A DNA stretch of 6,081 nucleotides from Clostridia bacterium (GCA_017620795.1 JAGAUM010000137.1:1-6081), one strand, 5' to 3'; counted from the stretch's first letter, positions 1 through 5,636 are shown. Notes: generated by a model not told the origin, from the letters alone. Program-made: numbers and translations.

Positions 1-618
1 GGTGATTTCGTTTCTGAAGGACTTACCCACCTGTGCGATACCGAAGGGAATCTTTTTACGGGTGGTGCGCTGAACGTTTTTAAAGTTCACGAAGATACCC
101 TGAGCGGTCTCGGGACGCAGGTATAACTCGGACTTTGCATCCTCGGTAACACCCTGGAAGGTCTTGAACATCAGGTTAAACTTACGGATGTCCGTGAAGT
201 TGTGCTTGCCACACTTGGGGCACTTGATGTCCTTTTCTTCGATAAAGTCTTTCATCTGCTGATCGGTCCAGCCGTCGGCACTGACGCCGCCTTCTTCTTC
301 AATCAGCTTATCTGCGCGGAAACGTGCTTTACACTCCTTGCAGTCCATCAAGGGGTCCGAGAACCCGCCAACGTGACCCGATGCCACCCAAGTCTGGGGG
401 TTCATCAGGATGGCAGCGTCCAAACCTACATTGTAAGGGGACTCCTGAACAAATTTCTTCCACCATGCGCGCTTGACGTTGTTCTTGAACTCTACACCCA
501 ACGGGCCGTAGTCCCAAGAGTTTGCCAAACCGCCGTAAATCTCCGAACCGGGATAGACATATCCGCGACCCTTACAGAGGTTTACGATTTTTTCCATTGT
601 TTTTTCTGTGTTTTGCAT
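1..618 (-). CDS. glyS: Glycyl-tRNA synthetase, GlyQS (alpha2) type, 5' part only
   Basis: Class II aminoacyl-tRNA synthetase that charges tRNA-Gly with glycine in the cytoplasm. The window holds the first 206 codons; the rest lies beyond base 1. Seen after translating the minus strand: an N-terminal stretch with [20 protein letters not shown] (about residues 17-36, class II motif 1 area), two CxxC pairs at C93/C96 and C133/C136 that fit the zinc-binding insertion of this family, RPETAQG at 168-174, and a motif 2 FRNE ending at residue 204. These identify the single-chain dimeric enzyme rather than the bacterial alpha2beta2 form. I chose the ATG at 618 because GAGGAGG lies 5 bases upstream; an internal ATG at 597 (residue 8) has no such site. 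No T-box leader fits, as the leader is only about 45 bases. The catalytic motif 3 and anticodon-binding domain are not visible. Confidence 0.97.
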   Translation of the reverse strand, partial: MQNTEKTMEKIVNLCKGRGYVYPGSEIYGGLANSWDYGPLGVEFKNNVKRAWWKKFVQESPYNVGLDAAILMNPQTWVASGHVGGFSDPLMDCKECKARFRADKLIEEEGGVSADGWTDQQMKDFIEEKDIKCPKCGKHNFTDIRKFNLMFKTFQGVTEDAKSELYLRPETAQGIFVNFKNVQRTTRKKIPFGIAQVGKSFRNEIT

Positions 619-623
619 AATAG

Positions 624-630
624 CCTCCTC
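624..630 (-). promoter_or_regulatory. Ribosome binding site of glyS
   Basis: Minus strand GAGGAGG, a near-perfect Shine-Dalgarno sequence, 5 bases before the ATG at 618. It decides in favour of that start over the in-frame ATG at 597. Confidence 0.85.
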
Positions 631-631
631 G

Positions 632-650
632 CCGCCACCGGCTGTGGCGG
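632..650 (-). other. GC-rich leader hairpin next to the glyS ribosome binding site
   Basis: Perfect 7-bp inverted repeat, CCGCCAC and GTGGCGG with a 5-base loop, in the predicted glyS 5' leader. On the glyS RNA the 3' arm ends one base before GAGGAGG (624-630), and no U tract follows, so it is not a terminator in that direction. It could stabilise the mRNA 5' end or tune ribosome access; the function is inferred only from position. Read on the plus strand it is followed by TCTGATTTTTT, but no plus-strand gene lies upstream to be terminated. Confidence 0.6.
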
Positions 651-669
651 TCTGATTTTTTACCCTATT

Positions 670-698
670 ATCATATTAAATTGTGAACAAAAAGTCAA
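670..698 (-). promoter_or_regulatory. Sigma-A promoter of glyS
   Basis: On the minus strand, TTGACT (-35, at 693-698) and TATGAT (-10, at 670-675) are separated by exactly 17 bases. Transcription would start near base 663, giving a leader of about 45 bases. It is back to back with the promoter of the rightward operon; the two -35 boxes are 16 bases apart. Confidence 0.85.
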
Positions 699-714
699 TA
701 GTTTACAATAAGAA

Positions 715-743
715 TTGCAAAAAAAGAAATTATGGGTTATAAT
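715..743 (+). promoter_or_regulatory. Sigma-A promoter of the DUF5685/J-domain operon
   Basis: TTGCAA (715-720) and a perfect TATAAT (738-743) with a 17-base spacer. The start of transcription would fall near 750, just before the AAGGAG at 751-756, so the leader would be only about 16 bases. The TTG that opens the longest reading frame at 715 is therefore the -35 box and not a start codon. Confidence 0.8.
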
Positions 744-750
744 ATCTTCC

Positions 751-756
751 AAGGAG
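751..756 (+). promoter_or_regulatory. Ribosome binding site that sets the start at 766
   Basis: AAGGAG, 9 bases before the ATG at 766. It supports this ATG over the upstream in-frame TTG at 715. Confidence 0.8.
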
Positions 757-765
757 AAAAATGCT

Positions 766-1614
766 ATGTTTGGATTTATCACCCCCAACCTAAACGCCCT
801 GTCGGAAACAGACCAGAACACCTTCCGCGGATTTTACTGCGGACTCTGTCGGGTACTGGGCAATCGACACGGTCAGGTCACACGGTTGGGTCTTAACTAT
901 GACTTCACTTTTTTGGCGATTTTGCACGCCGCTTTAGACACCCCGCCGACCCTGTCGGACGGACATTGTGTGTACAATCCCTTTTTGAAAAAACCCTTTG
1001 CCTCTGCCTCTGCGTTAGAGCGTGCGGCAGACTACAGCGTGCTTTTGACGGCGTTGAAATTAGAGGACGATATCACGGACGAAAAGAGCCTTTCTGCCCG
1101 ATTGGGTCGGTTTTTTTACCGTCCTGCTCTCCGCCATGTAGAAGAGAAAGAGGAAGCACGACTCACCGCCACCCGTTCTCTCCTGGGCGAACTCTACCGA
1201 CTGGAAGCGGAAAACTGCGCCGTGTTAGACCAGGTGTCCGACCGTTTCGGTCAGGTGCTCAAGCTCTTTTTCGACCTTCCTGACGCTACCCCCGAAATCC
1301 GCTCCGCCCTGTCTTTGATGGGCTATCACTGCGGACGGGTGGTCTATCTGTTAGACGCCGTCAGCGACTTAAAAGAGGACTTTAAAAAGAAGGAGTACAA
1401 CCCCTTAATTGCCCGATTCAACCTTTCCTGTCCCGAAGACTTTTCGGGTGAACCGAAAGAGCGCATTCGTCGGAACCTGATGCGGTCCTTTGCGGAGCTG
1501 GGCGAAGCGTTGTCCGCCTTACCTGTTGCCGACTGGGCAAAACCGATTTTGGAGAATGTTATTTACTTAGGCCTCCGTGGCCGTATGGATGAGGAGTTGA
1601 AACACTATGAATAA
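766..1614 (+). CDS. DUF5685-like family protein of unknown function
   Basis: A 282-residue, apparently soluble, mostly helical protein without signal peptide or clear membrane segment. I recognise the pattern of the clostridial DUF5685 family: an MFGF start, YCGLCR at residues 24-29 (a CxxC), a NYDFTFLA stretch near 44-51, GHCVYNPFLKK near 66-76, and a late GYHCGR...YLLDAVSDLKEDF...YNP block at 186-213. The family assignment is from memory. Its function is not known to me. Two acidic motifs stand out: DDITD at 101-105 and DAVSDLKED at 197-205; their layout resembles the two Asp-rich motifs of all-alpha prenyl/squalene/phytoene synthases (inference). The start at 766 rests on AAGGAG at 751-756 and on the family-like N-terminus; the frame is open back to a TTG at 715, which overlaps the promoter. 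Its stop overlaps the start of the J-domain gene by 8 bases, so the two are probably translated together and may act together. The three cysteines C25, C28 and C68 could bind a metal. Confidence 0.85.
   Translation: MFGFITPNLNALSETDQNTFRGFYCGLCRVLGNRHGQVTRLGLNYDFTFLAILHAALDTPPTLSDGHCVYNPFLKKPFASASALERAADYSVLLTALKLEDDITDEKSLSARLGRFFYRPALRHVEEKEEARLTATRSLLGELYRLEAENCAVLDQVSDRFGQVLKLFFDLPDATPEIRSALSLMGYHCGRVVYLLDAVSDLKEDFKKKEYNPLIARFNLSCPEDFSGEPKERIRRNLMRSFAELGEALSALPVADWAKPILENVIYLGLRGRMDEELKHYE
1591..1596 (+). promoter_or_regulatory. Ribosome binding site of the J-domain gene, inside the previous gene
   Basis: GAGGAG within the last codons of the DUF5685-like gene, 10 bases before the ATG at 1607. 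With the 8-base overlap it points to coupled translation. Confidence 0.7.
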
Positions 1615-2122
1615 CCCCTATGAACTGTTGGGCGTCTCCCCCGATGCCGACCGTGAGACAGTAAAAGCCGCCTACTACGAAAAGCTGTTGCAGTATCGGG
1701 CAGACCGCAAGGACACCCCTTTAGACGACTATGCCCAAGAAAAGCTTAACGAGCTGAATGCCGCCTATGACCATATTATGGGCAAGGGCGAATCCCACCA
1801 AGAGGACTCCCCCCTAAAAGCTGCCAAAGCGCACCTTCGGGCAGGACGACTCTTTGAAGCGGAACGGGTTTTAAACGAGGTTGCCGACCATTCTGCCGAA
1901 TGGCATTATTTAATGGGCTTGCTCTATCAGAAGCGTGGCTGGTTCGACCAGGCAGAGAGCTATTTTGAAGAAGCACAACGCCTGGATCCCCAAAACCCAC
2001 GGTATCGGTCGGGCTTCTCCGATTCTCGCTATACCCGATATGAACAACAAGGCAACCAGATGGGCTACCAATGCACCCCCTGTTGCCCCATGCCCTGTTG
2101 TTGCTTCCCCTGTTGCTGTTAA
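1607..2122 (+). CDS. Small J-domain-like and TPR protein with Cys-rich tail; HPD motif lost
   Basis: 171 residues. Residues 2-58 read as a J domain: NPYELLGVSPDADRETVKAAYYEKL (helices I and II), then a loop and LNELNAAYDHI (helix III). The HPD tripeptide needed to stimulate Hsp70 (DnaK) ATPase is replaced by R31-A32-D33, so classic co-chaperone activity is doubtful. Residues about 68-133 form roughly two TPR-like helix pairs; the second (about 99-131) has the typical W/LG/Y/A/F/A/P spacing, ending in LDPQNP. The last 16 residues (156-171) hold nine cysteines: C156, 159, 160, 164-166 and 169-171, mixed with prolines, a possible metal or iron-sulfur site, lipid/acyl anchor, or disulfide cluster. 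It lies in an operon with the DUF5685-like gene and shares an 8-base overlap. From memory, J-domain proteins with Cys-rich ends occur beside DUF5685 genes in other Clostridia; this was not checked. The role is unknown: a scaffold or partner of the upstream protein is my inference. Confidence 0.9.
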   Translation: MNNPYELLGVSPDADRETVKAAYYEKLLQYRADRKDTPLDDYAQEKLNELNAAYDHIMGKGESHQEDSPLKAAKAHLRAGRLFEAERVLNEVADHSAEWHYLMGLLYQKRGWFDQAESYFEEAQRLDPQNPRYRSGFSDSRYTRYEQQGNQMGYQCTPCCPMPCCCFPCCC

Positions 2123-2134
2123 AAAAGATAAAAA

Positions 2135-2204
2135 GGAATAAGTAATGCGGAAACTGCAAAGCAGTTTCTTCCTCACCTATTACCTTTTCACTATTACTTC
2201 TTCC
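2135..2204. repeat. Imperfect 70-bp palindrome, probable dispersed miniature repeat
   Basis: Outer arms GGAATAAGTAAT (2135-2146) and ATTACTTCTTCC (2193-2204) pair in 11 of 12 positions. Inside is a perfect 8-bp hairpin, GAAACTGC (2150-2157), loop AAA, GCAGTTTC (2161-2168). The right half also has a short direct repeat, TCACCTATTAC and TCACTATTAC, about 15 bases apart. It lies between the J-domain gene and the shared terminator. The motif GCGGAAACTGC...GCAGTTTC flanked by ATTAC-like units resembles short repeats I recall from clostridial genomes, but copy number cannot be judged from one copy. A 22-codon frame (2145-2213) with a fair ribosome site runs through it; I treat it as a by-product of the repeat. 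Confidence 0.55.
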
Positions 2205-2211
2205 CTCAAAT

Positions 2212-2240
2212 AAAAAAGAGACCCAAACGGGTCTCTTTTT
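2212..2240. terminator. Bidirectional rho-independent terminator between convergent genes
   Basis: Stem GAGACCC (2218-2224), loop AAAC, GGGTCTC (2229-2235), flanked by six A on the left and five T on the right, so it has a U tract in both directions. It ends the DUF5685/J-domain operon on the plus strand and nrdD-trxB on the minus strand. The trxB stop codon (2239-2241) sits in the T run. Confidence 0.93.
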
Positions 2241-3141
2241 ATTTGTTATCCAGATAGTTGCAAGCAGCCAAAGCGGCGGTAGCGCCGTCTGCCGTTGCAG
2301 TGGTAATCTGTCTGACGCCTTTTTGGCGGCAGTCCCCTGCCACAAACAAGCCTTCGGTTTTGGTCTTGCAGGACTCGTCCGATGCGGCATAACCGCCACC
2401 GTCCAAGTCCATCCAATCGGCAAAGGGTCCGTTTTCGGGAGCCAAGCCAATGGCAACAAAGACGCCGTCGGTCGCAAGCTCCTGTTCCCCTGCTTCGGTC
2501 TCAATGACCACCGATTCCAGCTCATCTCCGCCACGGAACTCCTTGACGGTTGCGCCTAAAATCGTTTTCACATTCTCTTTTTTCAGGAGCTGTTCCACCA
2601 GCTTCTGCTCGCCTGTGAAGCGGGGCAGGTTCTGCACCACCGTTACCGACTTGCAAAGGTCGGAAAGCAGGATGGCTTCCTGCAACGCGGAGTTGCCACC
2701 GCCGACGACTACAACCTCTTTGCCGGTGTAAAACGCACCGTCGCAGACGGCACAAAAAGAGATGCCGTTGCCCACAAAGCCGGTCTCACCGGGAACACCC
2801 AAAAGGCGGTGCTTGGCGCCTGTAGCGATAATGACCGTCTTGGCTTCATGAACGCCATTCTCGGTCACAACGGTGAACAGGTCCCCCTCCCGACCGATGG
2901 CGGTCACCTCGTCCAAGTCCACTTCCGCGCCTTGGGCCATGACCTGCTCTAAAAGCTGGTCGGCAAGCTCGTTTCCGCTGACCTGGTTGAAGCCGGGGTA
3001 GTTTTCAATCTTCGGGGAGAAGGTAATCTGACCGCCGAAGCCGTTTTTTTCAAGCACCAACACGGATTTGTTGGCGCGTCGTCCGTAAAGGGCGGCAGTG
3101 AGCCCAGCGGGCCCACTGCCGACAATGAGGATATCTACCAT
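2239..3141 (-). CDS. trxB: Thioredoxin reductase-like flavoprotein, NADPH motif missing
   Basis: A 300-residue low-molecular-weight thioredoxin reductase: FAD-linked enzyme that passes electrons from a pyridine nucleotide (or another donor) through a redox disulfide to a thioredoxin/glutaredoxin-like partner in the cytoplasm. Seen: GSGPAG at 8-13 (FAD dinucleotide fold), CAVCDG with catalytic C130/C133, GGGNSA at 147-152 (second dinucleotide fold), and GDC...RQITTATADGATAA from about 269 (C-terminal FAD contact). The HRRxxxR segment that grips the 2'-phosphate of NADPH in the E. coli enzyme aligns without gaps to QNLPRFT (170-176), so NADPH preference is doubtful; NADH or a ferredoxin-type donor is possible. 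The ATG at 3141 is preferred over the GTG at 3156 because GAGG lies 9 bases before it and the protein then begins MVDILIVGSGPAG, as is usual. It starts 11 bases after the nrdD stop, and its natural partner is probably the redoxin domain fused to NrdD. Confidence 0.93.
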   Translation of the reverse strand: MVDILIVGSGPAGLTAALYGRRANKSVLVLEKNGFGGQITFSPKIENYPGFNQVSGNELADQLLEQVMAQGAEVDLDEVTAIGREGDLFTVVTENGVHEAKTVIIATGAKHRLLGVPGETGFVGNGISFCAVCDGAFYTGKEVVVVGGGNSALQEAILLSDLCKSVTVVQNLPRFTGEQKLVEQLLKKENVKTILGATVKEFRGGDELESVVIETEAGEQELATDGVFVAIGLAPENGPFADWMDLDGGGYAASDESCKTKTEGLFVAGDCRQKGVRQITTATADGATAALAACNYLDNK

Positions 3142-3150
3142 CTTACGATG

Positions 3151-3154
3151 CCTC
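3151..3154 (-). promoter_or_regulatory. Ribosome binding site of trxB, overlapping the nrdD stop
   Basis: Minus strand TGAGG overlaps the nrdD TGA stop and lies 9 bases before the ATG at 3141. It favours that ATG over the GTG at 3156 and suggests translational coupling with nrdD. Confidence 0.6.
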
Positions 3155-5516
3155 ACGATTCAATGAATTTTTTGATGTTGGACAGGTTGGTAAAGACCTC
3201 GGAGTTTCCGCCTTGGTTGACAACCAACGACGGAGCCTGCTTGATGCTATACTGCTCTGCCATTTCGGGATGGTCTTCCACATACACCTTGGTGTAAGGA
3301 ATTTCAGCCTTTTCCAGCAAGGTTGCCGCTACTTTACAGTTGGGGCAGGTCTTGGTTGCCAGTAAGAACACGCCGTTCTCGTCTGCAACGGCACCAACAG
3401 GAGCGTCTGCGATAACCGACTGGGGACGGGTTACATGGGGTTCCGACTTGCCCAGTACGTCATAGGTTACGCGGTCTTTGTATTCCTGGGTCTTACCGTC
3501 GTTCCAGTTCTGAACCGGACGGTAGTAACCGGTGATACGGCTGTAGACCTCCGCAGGCTGACCGCAGGTGGGACACTTATAATGCTCACCGATGATGTAG
3601 CCGTGGTCACGGCAGACCGAGTAGGTGGGCGACAGGGTGTAATAGGGCAGCTTGTGGTTCTCTGCAATCTTGCGAACCAGGTTTGCAGCAGCCTTCCAGT
3701 CAGGCAGCTTCTCGCCCAAGAAAGCGTGGAAAACAGTACCCGAGGTGTATAATGTCTGCAGTTCGTCCTGAATGGCCAACGCTTCGAAAATGTCGTCGGT
3801 GAAACCAACGGGCAGGTGCGAGGAGTTGGTGTAGTAGGGCGTGCCGTCCATGTTGGCAGTGCGGATGTTGGGGTAACGCTTCACATCGTGCTTTGCCAGA
3901 CGGTAGGAAGTGGACTCTGCAGGAGTTGCTTCCAGGTTATACAGATCGCCGTACTTCTCCTGATAGTCGGACAGTCTTTCACGCATGTGATTTAAAACTC
4001 TCTTGGAGAATTCCTGGGTCTCAGCAGAGGTCATGTCCTTGCCGATCCAGCGTGCGTTTAAGCCTGCTTCGTTCATACCCACCAAACCGATGGTGGAGAA
4101 GTGGTTTGCGAAAGTACCCAAGTAGCGCTTGGTGTAGGGATACAAGCCAGCATCCAACAGCTTGGTGATGGTGTCACGCTTGACCTTTAAGGAACGAGCG
4201 GAAATGTCCATCATATGGTCGAGGCGTTTGAAGAACTCTTCCTCGCTCTCAGCCAGATAAGCGATTCTCGGAATGTTGATGGTAACAACACCGACAGAAC
4301 CGGTGCTCTCACCGCTACCGAAGAAACCACCCGATTTCTTGCGCAGTTCGCGCAGGTCCAGACGCAGACGGCAGCACATGGAACGAACGTCCGAGGGCTC
4401 CATATCGCTGTTGATGTAGTTGGAGAAGTAGGGCGTACCATACTTGGAGGTCATCTCGAACAACAGACGGTTGTTCTCGGTTTCCGACCAGTCAAAGTCC
4501 GCAGTGATGGAGTAGGTGGGAATCGGGTACTGGAAGCCACGGCCGTTGGCATCGCCTTCGATCATGATTTCGATGAAGGCCTTGTTGATCATGTCCATTT
4601 CAGCCTTACAATCCTTGTACTTGAAATCCATTTCCTTACCGCCGACGATACAGTTCAGCTCTGCCAGGTCGTTGGGAACGGTCCAGTCTAAGGTGATGTT
4701 GGAGAAGGGTGCCTGCGTACCCCAACGGGACGGGGTATTGACACCGAAGATAAAGGACTCCAAGCTCTTTTTAACCTGCTCATAGGTCAGGTTGTCAACC
4801 TTCACGAAAGGAGCCAGATAGGTGTCAAAGGACGAGAACGCCTGCGCACCCGCCCACTCGTTTTGCATGATGCCCAAGAAGTTGACCATCTGGTTACACA
4901 GGGTAGCCAAGTGGCTGGCAGGTGCCGAGGTAATCTTACCGGGAACACCGCCCAAGCCTTCCTGAATCAACTGTTTTAAGGACCAACCTGCACAGTAGCC
5001 AGTCAGCATGGACAGGTCATGGATGTGAATGTCTGCGTTGCGGTGAGCGTTGGCAATCTCATCGTCATAGATTTCAGACAACCAGTAGTTGGCGGTAATG
5101 GCGCCCGAGTTAGAGAGAATCAGACCGCCGACCGAATAAGTAACGGTGGAGTTCTCTTTGACACGCCAGTCGTTGATGTTGACATAGTTGTCTACGATTT
5201 CTTTGTAATCCAAGAAGGTAGACTTTAAGTTTCTCAACTTCTCGCGCTGACGGCGATAGAGAATGTATGCCTTGGCAACATCGGCATAGCCTGCCTGAAT
5301 CAGAACCTGCTCAACGCTATCCTGAATGTCCTCAACAGCAATCATATCCTCTTTGATTTTGGGTTCGAAATCGGCAGTGACCTTTAATGCCAACAGGTCA
5401 ATGACCGAGGGATGGAATTGTTTTTCACAAGCTTCAAACGCTTGGACGATGGCATCGCTGATTTTGGAGATGTCAAACTCAGCTACTTTATTGTCACGTT
5501 TAATTACTTGATACAT
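3153..5516 (-). CDS. nrdD: Anaerobic ribonucleoside-triphosphate reductase with fused C-terminal redoxin domain
   Basis: Class III ribonucleotide reductase: under anaerobic conditions makes dNTPs from NTPs by glycyl-radical chemistry. 787 residues, against roughly 650-710 for usual family members. In order: ATP-cone allosteric domain (about 1-92, opening MYQVIKRDNKVAEFDISKI); ten-strand barrel core with HIHDLSMLTGYCAGWSL (C175), NEWAGAQAFSSFDTYLAPF, and MCCRLRLD (C381/C382, thiyl-radical loop candidates); a zinc site CRDHG...CPTC (C635, H638, C648, C651); the glycyl-radical loop RITGYYRP with radical glycine G663; a Pro/Ala-rich linker (about 690-712); then a glutaredoxin/NrdH-like domain (about 713-787) with C724-P-N-C727 and a QAPS cis-proline at 762. 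The core resembles the Thermotoga maritima type rather than the formate-using E. coli type. The start at 5516 has AAAGGGG 8 bases upstream. It needs the NrdG-type activase encoded just upstream, is followed by trxB, and lies behind a promoter with an NrdR box. Confidence 0.97.
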   Translation of the reverse strand: MYQVIKRDNKVAEFDISKISDAIVQAFEACEKQFHPSVIDLLALKVTADFEPKIKEDMIAVEDIQDSVEQVLIQAGYADVAKAYILYRRQREKLRNLKSTFLDYKEIVDNYVNINDWRVKENSTVTYSVGGLILSNSGAITANYWLSEIYDDEIANAHRNADIHIHDLSMLTGYCAGWSLKQLIQEGLGGVPGKITSAPASHLATLCNQMVNFLGIMQNEWAGAQAFSSFDTYLAPFVKVDNLTYEQVKKSLESFIFGVNTPSRWGTQAPFSNITLDWTVPNDLAELNCIVGGKEMDFKYKDCKAEMDMINKAFIEIMIEGDANGRGFQYPIPTYSITADFDWSETENNRLLFEMTSKYGTPYFSNYINSDMEPSDVRSMCCRLRLDLRELRKKSGGFFGSGESTGSVGVVTINIPRIAYLAESEEEFFKRLDHMMDISARSLKVKRDTITKLLDAGLYPYTKRYLGTFANHFSTIGLVGMNEAGLNARWIGKDMTSAETQEFSKRVLNHMRERLSDYQEKYGDLYNLEATPAESTSYRLAKHDVKRYPNIRTANMDGTPYYTNSSHLPVGFTDDIFEALAIQDELQTLYTSGTVFHAFLGEKLPDWKAAANLVRKIAENHKLPYYTLSPTYSVCRDHGYIIGEHYKCPTCGQPAEVYSRITGYYRPVQNWNDGKTQEYKDRVTYDVLGKSEPHVTRPQSVIADAPVGAVADENGVFLLATKTCPNCKVAATLLEKAEIPYTKVYVEDHPEMAEQYSIKQAPSLVVNQGGNSEVFTNLSNIKKFIES

Positions 5517-5524
5517 ATATAAAT

Positions 5525-5528
5525 CCCC
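5525..5528 (-). promoter_or_regulatory. Ribosome binding site of nrdD
   Basis: Minus strand AAAGGGGA, with the GGGG core 8 bases before the ATG at 5516. A variant rather than perfect Shine-Dalgarno sequence; an AAGGA lies a few bases further upstream. Confidence 0.55.
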
Positions 5529-5551
5529 TTTCCTTCTTTAGTGGCTTCTCC

Positions 5552-5580
5552 AGTATACCACCGATTGTGGCGCTTGTCAA
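5552..5580 (-). promoter_or_regulatory. Sigma-A promoter of nrdD-trxB
   Basis: Minus strand TTGACA (-35, 5575-5580) and TATACT (-10, 5552-5557) with a 17-base spacer, close to the ideal consensus. Transcription would start near 5545, giving a leader of about 30 bases. It lies downstream of the nrdG terminator, so nrdD-trxB has its own transcript. A promoter this strong next to an NrdR box suggests high output held down by repression. Confidence 0.88.
5555..5570 (-). promoter_or_regulatory. Possible second, degenerate NrdR box in the promoter spacer
   Basis: Minus strand CCACAATCGGTGGTAT matches about 10 of 16 positions of the NrdR consensus as I remember it (acaCwAtATaTwGtgt) and has CCAC/GTGG symmetry. 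Its centre is about 33 bases, or three helical turns, from the better box at 5589-5604, close to the usual paired arrangement. It overlaps the -10 and spacer, so binding would block polymerase. Weak alone; the pairing gives it support. Confidence 0.4.
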
Positions 5581-5588
5581 TACCAAAA

Positions 5589-5604
5589 CCACAATATTTT
5601 GTGT
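5589..5604 (-). promoter_or_regulatory. NrdR box upstream of nrdD
   Basis: The plus strand reads CCACAATATTTTGTGT, an inverted repeat CACAA/TTGTG matching 14 of 16 positions of the NrdR-box consensus acaCwAtATaTwGtgt. NrdR is the ATP-cone zinc-ribbon repressor of ribonucleotide reductase operons that senses dATP/ATP. The box lies 8 bases upstream of the -35 of nrdD. The repressor gene itself is not in the window. Confidence 0.8.
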
Positions 5605-5611
5605 TAAAAAT

Positions 5612-5636
5612 AAAAAAGTGGCACAACATGTGCCAC
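5612..5636 (-). terminator. Rho-independent terminator of the nrdG-like gene
   Basis: Perfect 8-bp stem GTGGCACA (5618-5625) and TGTGCCAC (5629-5636) with a 3-base loop. On the minus strand it is followed by TTTTTTATTTTT. It begins 3 bases after the activase stop codon and separates that gene from nrdD. Four T follow on the plus strand, so it may also work weakly in reverse. Confidence 0.92.

Noticed and set aside
632..660. Plus-strand terminator (hairpin followed by a T-rich run)
   Set aside because: No plus-strand gene precedes it and the T run is interrupted by TCTGA; it is better explained as a glyS leader hairpin.
202..711. Open plus-strand frame of 169 codons
   Set aside because: It is antisense to glyS, whose minus-strand translation matches the synthetase family motif by motif; no ribosome site and no recognisable protein.
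715..765. TTG start giving 17 extra residues on the DUF5685-like protein
   Set aside because: The TTG is the -35 box and the extension contains the TATAAT; AAGGAG at 751-756 points to the ATG at 766.
2145..2213. 22-codon small gene after the J-domain gene
   Set aside because: It has a fair ribosome site, but it lies wholly in the palindromic element and its sequence is dictated by the repeat arms.
1776..2534. Long minus-strand frame of 252 codons across the terminator region
   Set aside because: It crosses the J-domain gene, the terminator and the end of trxB in another frame, and shows no domain.
3142..3156. GTG start for trxB with five extra residues
   Set aside because: It overlaps the nrdD stop without a ribosome site; the ATG at 3141 has GAGG 9 bases upstream and gives the usual N-terminus.
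3435..5511. Several open plus-strand and other-frame stretches opposite nrdD
   Set aside because: All are shadows of the strongly conserved nrdD frame.
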